Assembly (NCBI GenBank): GCA_034006035.1
Contig: JAVETN010000004.1
Coordinates: 1 to 64,000, forward strand
Source: Desulforegulaceae bacterium
GTDB lineage: Bacteria > Desulfobacterota > Desulfobacteria > Desulfobacterales > JACKCP01
Direction: 5' to 3'
DNA: 64,000 nucleotides
Shown here: positions 15,236-25,006 of the stretch, in pieces
Layout of the letters: each line of letters begins with the position of its first letter
Position numbering within the stretch: the stretch's first letter is position 1
Made by a program: the position numbers and the translations under genes
The notes under the pieces: generated by a model
The model's input: the letters and a program-made list of their open reading frames with translations, nothing else
Databases searched by the model: none
Told to the model about the DNA's origin: nothing

Positions 15236-17461
15236 TCAGATGGAATCAATGATTGAGTTAAAGGTATTGCTGGGACGCATTGTTTTTTCAAGTTTTTCTC
15301 TGTCAGGCTTATAGTAGCCTCCGATATTGGCAGGTTTTCCCTGGGCATTGCTTATTTCTTCAATTATGATTTTTTCATTTTTTTTAAGTTTTTCTGAAAT
15401 TTTTTCAAATTTTTCTTTAAGCTCAATATCAATATCTTGATCTGCAAGAGCTTTTGCCCAGTAAAGGGCAAGATAGAAATGACTTCCCCTTGTATCCAGT
15501 TCCTTAACTTTTCTTGAAGGTGATTTTTCATTCTCAAGGTGGATTCCTACTGCTTTATCAAGGGTAGCTGCAAAAATTTCAGCTTTTTTATTTTTAAATT
15601 TTCTTCCAAGATGTTCAAAGGAAGCAACAAGGGCACAGAATTCTCCAAGAGAATCCCATCTTAAATGACTTTCTTTTAAAAACTGATCAACATGCCTTGG
15701 AGCTGAGCCGCCTGCTCCTGTTTCAAAAAGACCTCCGCCTTTCATAAGGGGAACTATTGAAAGCATTTTGGCACTTGTTCCAAGCTCTAGAATTGGAAAA
15801 AGATCTGTAAGATAATCACGTAAAACATTTCCTGTTACAGAAATAACATCTAGTCCTTTTCTTATTCTTTCAAGGGAAAATTTCATTGCATCATCAGGAT
15901 TCATTATTCTTATATCAAGGCCTGAAGTGTCGTGCTCTGGAAGATATTGTCTTACTTTTTTAATAATTTCCAAATCATGGGCTCTTTTTTCATCCAGCCA
16001 GAAAATGGTGGGAAGGTTAGTTATTCTTGCCCTTGTAACAGCAAGTTTTACCCAGTCATAAATTGGAGCATCTTTTGTCTGGCAGGCTCTGAAAATATCC
16101 CCTTTTTCAACCTTTTGCTCAAGAATGGTATTTCCGTTTTCATCAATTATTTTTATAATTCCATTTTCAGGGGCTTCAAATGTTTTGTCATGGGAACCGT
16201 ATTCTTCAGCTTTTTGAGCCATAAGGCCTACATTTGAAACGCTTCCCATGGTTGAAGGATCAAATTCTTTGTTTTTATTGCAGTCATCTATCACTGCCTG
16301 ATAAATGCCGGCGTAAGATCTGTCAGGAATCAAAGCTATGGTGTCATGGAGCTTGTCATCAGGGCCCCACATTTTTCCGCCGTCACGAATCAATACAGGC
16401 ATTGAGGCATCTATTATTATATTGTTTGGAACATGGAGATTGGTTATTCCTTTGGTTGAATCAACCATGGCAAGTTTGCAGCCTTTTTCATATGAAGCCA
16501 GGAGATCTTTTTCTATTTCATTTTTTTTGTCTTTATCAAGGGTTTCAATTCTTTCATAAAGATCATTAATTCCATAGTTTTCATTAAATCCCAAAGATTT
16601 GAGAGTTTCTTTGTGTTTTTCTAAAGCATCTTTATAAAAAACAGATACACAATGCCCAAACATTAAGGGGTCAGAGACTTTCATCATTGTCGCCTTCAGA
16701 TGAAGGGATAAAAGAAGGTCATCTTTTTTAGCCTCAAGAATTTGGTCTTCATAAAACTTTCTCAAAGCTTTTACATTCATTGTTGTTGAATCAATAATTT
16801 CGTCTTTAAGAAGGGCGGTTTCTTCCTTGAGAATGGTTGTTTTTCCAGCCTCATCAATATGTTTGATTTTTACTGTGCATTCTTTGTTTATCAGAGCAGA
16901 TTTTTCATTTGAATAAAAATCCCCCTCAGTCATATGGGCAACTCTAGACTTTGAGTTTTGGGGCCAGGGTTTGATAAGTTTATGGGGCTTTTTTTGCCCA
17001 AAATCCTTTACAGCTGCAGCAGCTCTCCTGTCCGAGTTTCCTTCTCTTAAAACTGGATTAACTGCACTTCCAAGAACTTTTGCATATCTTAAATTAATTT
17101 GCTTTTCTTCTTTTGTTTCAGGTTCTTCAGGATAATCTGGAATATCATATCCTTTTTCCTGAAGTTCTTTTATTGCAGCTTTAAGCTGTGGAATTGAGGC
17201 ACTTATATTGGGAAGTTTTATTATATTTGTTTCTGGTTTTTTTACAAGGTCTCCAAGTTCTGCAAGAAAGTCTGGAATTTTTTGATCTTCTCTTAATTTT
17301 TCGGGAAAATTTGCAATAATTCTTCCGGAAAGGGAAATATCCTTTTTTTCAAAAATAATTCCGCTATCTTTTGTAAATGCCTGGAGAATAGGCAGGAGCG
17401 AATAAGTGGCAAGGGCTGGTGCTTCGTCTATTTCCGTATAGATAATTTTTTGGTCTGTCAT
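15236..17461 (-). CDS. icd: Isocitrate dehydrogenase, NADP-dependent, monomeric type
   Basis: Oxidatively decarboxylates isocitrate to 2-oxoglutarate with NADP in the cytoplasm. The 741-residue length and the opening [20 protein letters not shown] are characteristic of the monomeric (about 80 kDa) class, unrelated in length to the homodimeric enzyme. Further family landmarks are [31 protein letters not shown] and [16 protein letters not shown]. The gene is single with its own spacer on each side. Start ATG follows AAGGATTAAAA. In a sulfate reducer this enzyme serves the oxidative TCA cycle or glutamate supply for the gln genes in this window. Confidence 0.95.
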   Translation of the reverse strand: MTDQKIIYTEIDEAPALATYSLLPILQAFTKDSGIIFEKKDISLSGRIIANFPEKLREDQKIPDFLAELGDLVKKPETNIIKLPNISASIPQLKAAIKELQEKGYDIPDYPEEPETKEEKQINLRYAKVLGSAVNPVLREGNSDRRAAAAVKDFGQKKPHKLIKPWPQNSKSRVAHMTEGDFYSNEKSALINKECTVKIKHIDEAGKTTILKEETALLKDEIIDSTTMNVKALRKFYEDQILEAKKDDLLLSLHLKATMMKVSDPLMFGHCVSVFYKDALEKHKETLKSLGFNENYGINDLYERIETLDKDKKNEIEKDLLASYEKGCKLAMVDSTKGITNLHVPNNIIIDASMPVLIRDGGKMWGPDDKLHDTIALIPDRSYAGIYQAVIDDCNKNKEFDPSTMGSVSNVGLMAQKAEEYGSHDKTFEAPENGIIKIIDENGNTILEQKVEKGDIFRACQTKDAPIYDWVKLAVTRARITNLPTIFWLDEKRAHDLEIIKKVRQYLPEHDTSGLDIRIMNPDDAMKFSLERIRKGLDVISVTGNVLRDYLTDLFPILELGTSAKMLSIVPLMKGGGLFETGAGGSAPRHVDQFLKESHLRWDSLGEFCALVASFEHLGRKFKNKKAEIFAATLDKAVGIHLENEKSPSRKVKELDTRGSHFYLALYWAKALADQDIDIELKEKFEKISEKLKKNEKIIIEEISNAQGKPANIGGYYKPDREKLEKTMRPSNTFNSIIDSI

Positions 17462-17641
17462 TTTTAATCCTTAAATTTAAGCTGGTTATGGAAAAATATT
17501 TAAAAAATTGTCCAAAGCTGAAAGCCTGGTTCTTTATTTGTAAAAAAATTAAAGAAATTTTAAAAAAATTACCATATAGTTCAATCTATTGCAATTGTCT
17601 TGATGTATTGTAAAGATTTTCAATTTTGCTGAAAAATTAGT

Positions 17642-18805
17642 TCAAGTTATTTTTTTTATTGAATTTTTAAGGTCGTTTTTAAGGTCTTTTCTGTCTTCAA
17701 GTCCTGTGCTTATTCTTATAATAATTTTGTCTTTATATTCAGAAGAAAGGTCTCTTCTTACTTTTCCAGCGGAAGCAAGACTTTTATAGCCTCCCCAGCT
17801 GAATCCCAGTCCGAAAAGTTTTAAAGAGTTGAGAAATTTTGAAATTTTATCAAAACAGATCTCTTCCTTAAATATAAATCCGAAAAGTCCTGAACTTCCT
17901 TTAAAAAATTTTTTATAAAGCCCATGCTGAGAGTGGGATTTGAGGGCTGGATGAAGAACTTTTTCAATGATCTTTTCTTTTTCAAGCCAGGAAGCCAGAT
18001 AAAGAGCGGTTTTTTCATGCTCTTTTAGTCTTAGTTTTAGTGTTTTAAGTCCTTTTAATGCAAGAATACAGTCTTTTGCAGAATTACAAACTCCCATTAA
18101 AGAGTAGTATTTATCAAAATAATCAGAATGTTTTTTATTTATAGAAGCACTTCCCATTAAAACATCAGAATTGCCTGAAATATATTTTGTGATTGATTGG
18201 ATTGAAATATCAATTCCATTTTCAAGGGGTTTAAAATACAAAGGAGTTGCCCAGGTATTGTCCATTATTGTTATTAAATTATGTTTTTTTGCAGTTTGAA
18301 CTGTTTTTTCTATATCTTGAATTTCAAAGGTGATTGAGCCAGGAGATTCAATAAAGACTGCTTTTGTGTTTTCTTTTATAAAGTCTTCAATGTTTTCTGA
18401 ATCTGAAGGAAGATAATCTGTTTCAATATTAAATTTTGGTAGAAAAAATTTACATAAAAGTTTAGTTGGCCCATAAACATTGTCACAGACAAGAATATGA
18501 TCACCGGATTTTAAAAAGGCTAAAAGAACATGTCTTATTGCACTTATTCCTGAAGGGAAAATTCTTGTGATTGAAGCATTTTCAAGAATATTTAAACTTT
18601 CTTCAAGTTCCCTTTGGTTTGGCATCCTGTTTGTTCCATAATAAATCCCAGTATATTTTCCCTCTTCAGCAAGAATCATCTCTTCATGGGAATTGTATAG
18701 AATTGTTGATGCTTTGTATTCAGGTGAATTTATTGTGCTTACTCTTTTACCTCCTATTATATTGTGATCGAAATCAAGATTTATAATTTTTGTGAAATCA
18801 TCCAA
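17642..18805 (-). CDS. metC: Cystathionine beta-lyase / Cys-Met metabolism PLP enzyme
   Basis: A 387-residue PLP-dependent enzyme of the Cys/Met metabolism family. The PLP-binding lysine lies in QSITKYISGNSDVLMGS. GISAIRHVLLAFLKSGDHIL and DNTWATPLYFKPLENGIDI are the standard cofactor and substrate segments. The SITKYxxGNSD form of the lysine box is closest to cystathionine beta-lyase (MetC), which makes homocysteine from cystathionine; cystathionine gamma-synthase or methionine gamma-lyase remain possible. It is monocistronic, with AAAGGTAAATTAAATTGG before the ATG. Confidence 0.8.
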   Translation of the reverse strand: MDDFTKIINLDFDHNIIGGKRVSTINSPEYKASTILYNSHEEMILAEEGKYTGIYYGTNRMPNQRELEESLNILENASITRIFPSGISAIRHVLLAFLKSGDHILVCDNVYGPTKLLCKFFLPKFNIETDYLPSDSENIEDFIKENTKAVFIESPGSITFEIQDIEKTVQTAKKHNLITIMDNTWATPLYFKPLENGIDISIQSITKYISGNSDVLMGSASINKKHSDYFDKYYSLMGVCNSAKDCILALKGLKTLKLRLKEHEKTALYLASWLEKEKIIEKVLHPALKSHSQHGLYKKFFKGSSGLFGFIFKEEICFDKISKFLNSLKLFGLGFSWGGYKSLASAGKVRRDLSSEYKDKIIIRISTGLEDRKDLKNDLKNSIKKIT

Positions 18806-19007
18806 TTTAATTTACCTTTCTATTTTAGTTTAAAGGCTGAAAGATACCATATCAGGTAATTTGTTATATTATAAAAAACTTTATATATATGAAGATAATG
18901 ATTTTGTATTCAGAGTCTTTGAATTTATAAATTTACCCTTTCAAAGTTTGAAAAAAAAGACTATTGCTTAATCCATTTTCATATTAACTTAATAAAATGG
19001 TGTAAAA

Positions 19008-20342
19008 ATGACAGCAAAAACACAAAATCATCCTATCCAAAGCGGTATAGCTCTTCTGCCTTTGGGTCTTTTTATTCTTATTTTTCTTGGAAGCGGTATT
19101 TTTTTTCATTTAAGGGAAACCCCCTATGCCTTTTATCAGCTTTCAGCTCCTGTTGCTATTTTACCTGCAATTATTCTTGCAGTAATTTTAAGCAGCCAGC
19201 GTCTTGGAAAAACAATTAATTCTTTTTTGACGGGAATGGGCGACACAAATATAATGGCAATGTGTATGATTTATCTTCTTGCAGGGGGATTTAGCTATGT
19301 TGCAAAGGAAACAGGGGGAGTTGATGCAACTGTAAATTTTGCCCTTGATATTATTCCTTCAGGTTTTATTCTTCCCGGAATTTTTATAGTAGGAGCCTTT
19401 ATTTCAACTGCAATGGGAACATCAATGGGAACAATAGCTGCAGTTGCTCCTATTGCCCTTGGGATTGCTCAAAAAACCGGAATTCCTCTTCCATTAATGG
19501 CAGGAACTGTGCTTGGAGGAGCAATGTTTGGAGACAACCTTTCCATTATTTCAGATACAACAATTGCTGCCACAAGAACCCAGGGTTGTAATATGAGAGA
19601 TAAGTTCAAAATGAACATTTTTATTGCACTTCCAGCGGCAATTATAACAATTTTATATCTTTTCTTTGCAAAGTCAGGAACATCTTCAGTAGTTCCCATT
19701 GGTGATTATAATTTTTTTCAGGTTATCCCATATATAGTTATTCTGGTTATGGCAGTTTCAGGAATTAATGTATTTGTAACTCTTTTTACAGGAATAATTC
19801 TTGCTGGTATTTTAGGTTTTTTCACAGTTGACACCTATAACCTTCTTATTTTTTCAAAGGATATTTACGGCGGTTTTACTTCCATGCAGGAAATTTTTCT
19901 TTTGTCCATGCTCATAGGCGGGCTTAGTGCTTTGATGAAAAAAGACGGGGGACTTAACTTTGTAAGTTCAAAAATTGAAAAAATGATTAAGTTTTTTTCC
20001 AAAGGCGGTAAAAGCAATAAAGCAGCAGAGCTTGGAATAGGATTAATGGCTTTTTTTACAAACCTTTGCACTGCAAACAACACTGTATCAATTATTGTTA
20101 CAGGAAGTGTTGCCAGAGAAATTGCAGAAAACAACAATATAGAGCCCAAAAGATCAGCAGGTATTCTAGATATTTTTTCCTGTATTTGTCAGGGGCTTAT
20201 TCCTTATGGCGCCCAGGTTCTTCTTGCAGCTTCAATTTTTAAGATTTCTCCTGTTTTTGTTACAGGAAATGTTTTTTACTGCATGATTCTTGCTGTTTGT
20301 GTAGTTATTGCAATTATGTTCAGAAAAAATGCGGATAATTGA
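19008..20342 (+). CDS. NhaC-family Na+/H+ antiporter
   Basis: A 444-residue membrane protein with about eleven helices. Family features of NhaC/ion-transporter proteins are MGDTNIMAMCMIYLLAGGF, AFISTAMGTSMGTIAAVAPI and GTVLGGAMFGDNLSIISDTT, the last containing the Asp residues of the ion-binding core. It probably exchanges Na+ for H+ across the inner membrane; some relatives carry organic anions or amino acids. ATG follows GGTGTAAAA, a weak ribosome-binding site. A broken GNAT gene follows. A short degenerate copy of part of this gene occurs 1.7 kb downstream. Confidence 0.85.
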   Translation: MTAKTQNHPIQSGIALLPLGLFILIFLGSGIFFHLRETPYAFYQLSAPVAILPAIILAVILSSQRLGKTINSFLTGMGDTNIMAMCMIYLLAGGFSYVAKETGGVDATVNFALDIIPSGFILPGIFIVGAFISTAMGTSMGTIAAVAPIALGIAQKTGIPLPLMAGTVLGGAMFGDNLSIISDTTIAATRTQGCNMRDKFKMNIFIALPAAIITILYLFFAKSGTSSVVPIGDYNFFQVIPYIVILVMAVSGINVFVTLFTGIILAGILGFFTVDTYNLLIFSKDIYGGFTSMQEIFLLSMLIGGLSALMKKDGGLNFVSSKIEKMIKFFSKGGKSNKAAELGIGLMAFFTNLCTANNTVSIIVTGSVAREIAENNNIEPKRSAGILDIFSCICQGLIPYGAQVLLAASIFKISPVFVTGNVFYCMILAVCVVIAIMFRKNADN

Positions 20343-20355
20343 TAAGAGCATAAAT

Positions 20356-20657
20356 ATGAATATGTATTTAAATGTTGATTTAATTCAGGATAATGACTGG
20401 GCTGAAATAATGAAGCTTCAAAATAAGGCCTATGATACAATTGAACCCGAAACAAGCGAAGTTCTTGGTTTAAAAAATAAAGTGTCAAAAAAACCTGTTT
20501 TGTTCTTAAATATAAAAAAGAGTTTGCAGGATATTTTTTATCGCTTCCTTATCCTGAATTTAAAACACCATCAATGGTTAAGCCTGAAATAAAAGCTTAT
20601 AGGTCTTCAAATCTTCATCGGAGGATGCCAAGTAAAACGAGTAATAAAATTCAATGA
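20356..20657 (+). pseudogene. GNAT acetyltransferase remnant, frameshifted and truncated
   Basis: The first frame gives MNMYLNVDLIQDNDWAEIMK and continues to EVLGLKNKVSKK. At a run of seven A (20487-20493) the coding signal moves to another frame: KTCFVLKYKKEFAGYFLSLP, then YPEFKTPSMVKPEIKAYRS, ending at TGA 20655-20657. Joining them restores the N-terminal half of a GNAT N-acetyltransferase; loss of a single A explains the shift. The acetyl-CoA-binding C-terminal half is missing altogether, so the gene is not only frameshifted but also truncated. Confidence 0.7.
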
Positions 20658-20699
20658 AAATATAGATGTTTCTTTGTCTTTAAAAAATAGTGCTCTATA

Positions 20700-20741
20700 T
20701 AAAAAAAGGCAGATCCTGTGAAATGGAACTGCCCTTTTTTG
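20700..20741. terminator. Bidirectional terminator
   Basis: A-rich AAAAAGGCAG pairs with CTGCC(C)TTTTTT across a 16-base loop, with one bulged C and T-runs on both strands. It lies between the GNAT remnant and the convergent PEP-CTERM gene. Confidence 0.7.
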
Positions 20742-20768
20742 TATTAACTTTTTGAGAACATTTTTGTT

Positions 20769-21605
20769 TTAGTTTTGTTTTTTCCTCATAAATGAACAAA
20801 GTCCTAGTATTCCAAGACCAAAAAGAATTAATGTTGAAGGTTCAGGAACAGGATCAAGAGTGTTTGAAAAAGAGCCTGCTTGAATGAATACGCCTGAGTC
20901 ATAAGCGTAGTCTCCGGCATCTGCAATTGCAAGCTTTAGATTATAGGTTTCACCTGGAGTAAGGTCATTTATGTTAACTGTAAACATGGACGTAAACCCA
21001 TCGTATTCAAACATGTAGTCTCCGTTTTCATTGTCAAAATAAAATGAAGAATTTCTGTTGTTATTGACGTTATTGATTGAAACAGGAGTTTGTGTTCCAG
21101 GTATAAGAGCATAGTTGATATCGTTCATAAAAAAGCCGAATACATCGTTAAAGCTACTGTCTACATATTCGTTGTATTCATCTGATGCAAATATATAGTT
21201 GAAATATGCATTTTCCCCTGAACTTTGAAAATCTATTGACAGTATTGTTGCATCAAAGGTTTCATAGCCAGGAATAAGATCGTCAAGTATAGATGAGCCG
21301 GGCAAATTGTTATTTCCGGTTATTGAGTCACTTGTATTTACTGTTCCGTTAGCATTTAAAGCAAAACCAGATGTTAAAAGAATTCCTTTGTCAATTTCAA
21401 GTCCTGATAAAAGGCCATCTGAAAAATATCCCGAGGCTTCATTTGCTCCGGTATAAGATGTCCCAACGATTGTAATTCCTGTGCCTAAAAGTGTTTGTGC
21501 CATATTATCCGAATTGTCAAAAGGAGTGATTGTTACAGCACCTGCATTTACTGAAGACATTAAAAATAAAAAAAATATTAAAAATAATGCTTTTGCTTGT
21601 TTCAT
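20769..21605 (-). CDS. Choice-of-anchor L-type surface protein with PEP-CTERM sorting signal
   Basis: A 278-residue exported protein. It has an N-terminal signal peptide (ALFLIFFLFLMSSVNAGA) and a C-terminal PEP-CTERM tail: VPEPSTLILFGLGILGL followed by a basic RKK cluster. That tail is removed by an exosortase during export to the cell surface or exopolysaccharide matrix. The body, with SDGLLSGLEIDKGILLTSG and FNYIFASDEYNEYVDSSFND, matches the choice-of-anchor L domain, which is found with several alternative C-terminal anchors. Many Asp/Asn residues suggest calcium binding. It is monocistronic. No exosortase gene is in the window, so it must lie elsewhere if the tail is functional. Confidence 0.88.
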   Translation of the reverse strand: MKQAKALFLIFFLFLMSSVNAGAVTITPFDNSDNMAQTLLGTGITIVGTSYTGANEASGYFSDGLLSGLEIDKGILLTSGFALNANGTVNTSDSITGNNNLPGSSILDDLIPGYETFDATILSIDFQSSGENAYFNYIFASDEYNEYVDSSFNDVFGFFMNDINYALIPGTQTPVSINNVNNNRNSSFYFDNENGDYMFEYDGFTSMFTVNINDLTPGETYNLKLAIADAGDYAYDSGVFIQAGSFSNTLDPVPEPSTLILFGLGILGLCSFMRKKQN

Positions 21606-22039
21606 AATTACCTCAATTCGTTAGTTGTTGATATGTGATGAAAAATTGTCTTGTTTTTAAAGTTTCACCTCCCACTGTAATTATATAGTTTGAGAAAAAA
21701 TCCGTAATTCAAACACTTTGTTTTAAAATATTAAAACTAAAAATAAATTGGGAATTTGTTTTAGAAATATAATATGAATTTATTTCTAAAGTAAATATTT
21801 TTTTAAACAAAATAATTCCGGGCTTTGTATTTCAAACAACACTGTATTAATTAATTATTGTTACAGAGTTGCCAAGCCCTGAATTTAAAATACTATTAAT
21901 CCATCCTCAGGTTTTTTTGGAATATAAAATGTTTAAACAATTAATTTAGCGGGTCAGAGCAAACAAGAGAACTTTATCTTTTTAACTAGCTAAGGTGCTA
22001 GGTTAATGGGAAGTTTTTTGTGTTCCCAGATACTTTTAG
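21606..22039. other. 434-bp intergenic region with relic sequence
   Basis: No gene is visible. The part near 21823-21900 resembles pieces of the nhaC and GNAT genes (see findings). GGGAA...TTCCC at about 22010-22027 is a weak hairpin just past the next minus-strand gene. The PEP-CTERM gene promoter should lie here; no clear boxes were seen. Confidence 0.45.
21823..21903. repeat. Degenerate duplicate of nhaC and GNAT fragments
   Basis: CAAACAACACTGTATtAATT and ATTGTTACAG here match the nhaC coding segment at 20073-20102, with a 4-base insertion. CCTGAATTTAAAA followed by TACTATTAAT matches the GNAT remnant near 20552. Order is kept but most of the sequence between is gone, so this looks like a decayed duplicate. 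Confidence 0.5.
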
Positions 22040-22600
22040 TTATTTTCTTTCTTTTTGTCTTGTCCAAGCATTCATGGGGCTGCGTAGGGGCTTTAGTGCA
22101 TGGCCCATGGCCCGGGCAGGCTCTATTATGTAAAAAACCTTGGGGTCTATTTTTTTAACTTCTAGCAGAATCCACCTTAAATCTCTTCGATTGCATACAA
22201 GGTAGAGCTCATTGATAATTCCTTCAATTCCCTCGCCTACATATGTAGTGACAGGCAGTCCTTTTGATCTTAAGAAGTTTACCATTTCATTGCTGGAGCT
22301 CCTTGTCAGTAATTTTAAAGCAACAATTCCAAAGGCCAGCCTACGTTCGACAAGAATGCCAACTGCGTTACCAGTTGCATATCCAAAGGAATAAAAGATA
22401 ATTAGAATAGGTTGTTCATTAATCTGGCTGAGGACTGTGCTCACAGCAAAAAGCCAGATGGTAATTTCAAACAATGCTAAAACAAATGCGATGAGAGGTT
22501 TTCCCTGAACAGTCATCATTATTCGCATGGTTCCTATGGTAAAATCACACATTCTTGCAAAAAAAATAAACACTCCGGTTAAGATTATACCAAACTCCAT
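22040..22600 (-). CDS. DUF5698/DUF2179 (UPF0316) membrane protein
   Basis: A 186-residue protein with three N-terminal membrane helices (IILTGVFIFFARMCDFTIG, LIAFVLALFEITIWLFAVS, then LIIFYSFGYATGNAVGI) followed by a soluble C-terminal DUF2179 domain (VTTYVGEGIEGIINELYLVC). This is the architecture of the UPF0316 family. The phrase IGTMRIMMTVQGK after helix 1 is well conserved there. Function is unknown; the soluble domain resembles small regulatory ligand-binding folds. It is monocistronic. Confidence 0.85.
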   Translation of the reverse strand: MEFGIILTGVFIFFARMCDFTIGTMRIMMTVQGKPLIAFVLALFEITIWLFAVSTVLSQINEQPILIIFYSFGYATGNAVGILVERRLAFGIVALKLLTRSSSNEMVNFLRSKGLPVTTYVGEGIEGIINELYLVCNRRDLRWILLEVKKIDPKVFYIIEPARAMGHALKPLRSPMNAWTRQKERK

Positions 22601-22712
22601 CTTGCTCTCCTATGAGGCTAAGTTAAATCATTAGAAAAAAAACAAACCAACTCTGGTTGAAAGAACAGGATCAGCTGAAGGTTTGTAAGTTAATTTGTTA
22701 AGTTCTGTTTTT

Positions 22713-23423
22713 TTATAAAAAGAAATTACTTATTTGTCCAAGTTTATCAGCAATAAGTACAATTCCTAAAAGAATTAAAAATACTCCTGCAAAAACATTT
22801 AAAAATCTTATAAACTTTCTTGTTTTCTGCATAAAACTTAAAAGAAAATGAATGAAAAAAGAAAGAATAAAAAAAGGAACTGCAAGGCCAAGAGAGTAAA
22901 TCAAAAGAAGAAATCCTCCTTGAGTCATTGTTTCCTGGGAACTTGCAATAACAAGAATACTTCCAAGAATTGGCCCTATACAAGGAGTCCAGCCTGCTGC
23001 AAAGGCATTGCCGGCAAAAAAAGATCCAATCAGATGGACAGGTTTTTGTTTTAATTCTATTCTTTTTTCCATCTGAAGAAATCTAAGCTGGATAATTCCT
23101 GTTAAATGAAGCCCTAAAATTATCACAACGGTTCCGCCGATAATTCTTAGATAATTCCCAAATTTTGAAAAAAGTCCACCTGCAGCTGTTGCAGAAAATC
23201 CCATGAGAACAAAAACAAGGGTAAAACCTGAAATAAACATTAAAGTGGATAAAATTATCTGTTTTTTAAGGGCACTGTCCTTTTCACGTTCAAGTAGCTC
23301 TTCAATGGAAACCCCTGTGATAAAAGAAAAATATGCAGGCAGAAGCGGAATTATACAAGGAGAGAAAAAAGATAAAAGTCCTGCTCCAAATGCTGCCGGG
23401 ATAGTTATTGTCTGTTCAAACAT
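22713..23423 (-). CDS. ccdA: Cytochrome c biogenesis / thiol-disulfide transporter CcdA
   Basis: Moves reducing equivalents across the inner membrane for cytochrome c maturation and periplasmic thiol repair. The protein has 236 residues with six helices. The two redox cysteines are in FFSPCIIPLLPAYFSF (near residue 23) and AAGWTPCIGPILGSI (near residue 147), the defining CcdA/DsbD motifs. There is no thioredoxin-like domain, so it is CcdA rather than full-length DsbD. GGAGGAATATG gives a strong start. It lies about 70 bp downstream of proC on the same strand and may be co-transcribed with it. Confidence 0.9.
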   Translation of the reverse strand: MFEQTITIPAAFGAGLLSFFSPCIIPLLPAYFSFITGVSIEELLEREKDSALKKQIILSTLMFISGFTLVFVLMGFSATAAGGLFSKFGNYLRIIGGTVVIILGLHLTGIIQLRFLQMEKRIELKQKPVHLIGSFFAGNAFAAGWTPCIGPILGSILVIASSQETMTQGGFLLLIYSLGLAVPFFILSFFIHFLLSFMQKTRKFIRFLNVFAGVFLILLGIVLIADKLGQISNFFL

Positions 23424-23493
23424 ATTCCTCCGGAATCAAGTTTTAAAGTTTAATTTTATCCTTGTGAGACTGGAATTAAATTAGGGTTACAAT

Positions 23494-24333
23494 TTAGTTT
23501 CCGCTTAATTCAATACTTTTGTCATGGGCGGCCTTAACTGCTTTTTCAACAATTTTTTCCATATTTTCAGAAACAAACTTATTAAGGGCAGCTTCTGTTG
23601 TTCCTCCCTTTGAAGTTACTTTTTGTCTTAAAACTTCAGGATCTTCACCTGTTTGTTCCATAAGTGAAATAGAACCTTTGGCTGTTTGAAATACAAGTTC
23701 AAAAGCCTGGTCTTTGGTAAGTCCAAGTTTTTTTCCGGCATTAACAAGGGTTTCAATAAAATAGAAAAAATAGGCAGGCCCTGATCCTGAAACAGCTGTT
23801 ACAGAATCCATAAGGTTTTCTTCAACAACAATTGATTTTCCCATGGAATCCATTATTTTTTTTGCTGTTTTAAGGTCTTTTTCATCTGGGTTTTTTCCTT
23901 TGCAGATTCCGCTCATTCCCATTCCTGAAAGACAAGGTGTATTTGGCATTACTCTAATTACAGGGAAATTTTTTTCGTTTTTTTCATTTGTAAAAGAATA
24001 GATAATGCTTTCAATGGTTTTAGTTTTTATTCCAGCTGCAATGGAAATTATAAGTTTTTTTTGGGTAAAATTAGTTTTTTTAAAAGACTCTTTTAAAACT
24101 TCATCAAGAACCTGGGGTTTTACAGCAAGAATTATTATATCTGATTTTTCAATTACTTCATGATTAGATGAGCAAAGACTTAATCCGTATTTGTTTTTCA
24201 TGTATTCTTTACGCTTGGAACTTAAATCATTTGCAAACAAAAAGTCTTTTGCTGCTATTTGTTTTTCAATCATGGATGAAATTATGGCTTCCGCCATATT
24301 CCCAGTTCCTATAAAACCTGTTTTGAAAAGCAT
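23494..24333 (-). CDS. proC: Pyrroline-5-carboxylate reductase
   Basis: Last step of proline synthesis: reduction of pyrroline-5-carboxylate with NAD(P)H. It has 279 residues, normal for ProC. The Rossmann motif GFIGTGNMAEAIISSM lies at the N-terminus. AVSGSGPAYFFYFIETLVNA and QKVTSKGGTTEAAL are the substrate-binding signatures near the C-terminus. A ribosome-binding site (GGAAAAAAATG) precedes the ATG. The phnA/yjdM gene ends 45 bp upstream on the same strand, so the two may be co-transcribed. Confidence 0.93.
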   Translation of the reverse strand: MLFKTGFIGTGNMAEAIISSMIEKQIAAKDFLFANDLSSKRKEYMKNKYGLSLCSSNHEVIEKSDIIILAVKPQVLDEVLKESFKKTNFTQKKLIISIAAGIKTKTIESIIYSFTNEKNEKNFPVIRVMPNTPCLSGMGMSGICKGKNPDEKDLKTAKKIMDSMGKSIVVEENLMDSVTAVSGSGPAYFFYFIETLVNAGKKLGLTKDQAFELVFQTAKGSISLMEQTGEDPEVLRQKVTSKGGTTEAALNKFVSENMEKIVEKAVKAAHDKSIELSGN

Positions 24334-24377
24334 TTTTTTCCTTTCCCAGACGGTGAAGTTTTTATTTACTAAAGTTT

Positions 24378-24722
24378 TTAAATTTTTTTAACAAACTCTG
24401 ATTTGAGTTTCATTGGGCCAATTCCCTCTATTTTGCAGTCAATATTATGGTCGCCATCAACCAGCCTGATGTTTTTTACCTTGGTTCCCACTTTTACAAC
24501 CGAAGAAGAGCCTTTGATTTTTAAATCTTTTAAAACACTTATGGTGTCACCGTCATTAAGGGTGTTTCCGTTTGCATCAACAATTCTTTTTTCCTTGGTT
24601 TCTTTTTCTTCAGCAGGGGCTTCTTTTGACCATTCATTCCCGCATTCAGGGCAGACAAACATTATTCCGTCATCATAGGTATATTTTGAACCGCATTTTT
24701 TACAATCTGGAAGGTTGTTCAT
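24378..24722 (-). CDS. PhnA/YjdM-family zinc-ribbon protein
   Basis: A 114-residue cytoplasmic protein with an N-terminal zinc ribbon ([13 protein letters not shown] and CPECGNEW, two CxxC pairs) and a C-terminal SH3-like domain ([20 protein letters not shown], ending with [13 protein letters not shown]). This is the PhnA/YjdM family. Despite the historic name it is not the phosphonate C-P lyase. Cellular role unknown. It lies upstream of proC with 45 bp between. Confidence 0.9.
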   Translation of the reverse strand: MNNLPDCKKCGSKYTYDDGIMFVCPECGNEWSKEAPAEEKETKEKRIVDANGNTLNDGDTISVLKDLKIKGSSSVVKVGTKVKNIRLVDGDHNIDCKIEGIGPMKLKSEFVKKI

Positions 24723-25006
24723 TTATAAATCCTTATTTTTATCGGGTTATTTGTTTATTTATATCTTAATAGGCGAGGGTGGTTAGGGTTTTTGCAAAAA
24801 ATTATAATAAATCTCTATATCAGATGAACTGGATTTGTCACACTTGAATCTTTGATTTTATACTTAACAGCAAAAAAAGAATATTGAAAAATATGAAAAT
24901 TAATTAGAAGATGGTTTTATTCATAAATAAAGGCATTAGATTTTTTTTGAAAAATTTTTATAATCAAAGCTTATGGTGAGTTTGACAATCTAAAAGGAGA
25001 TAAATA

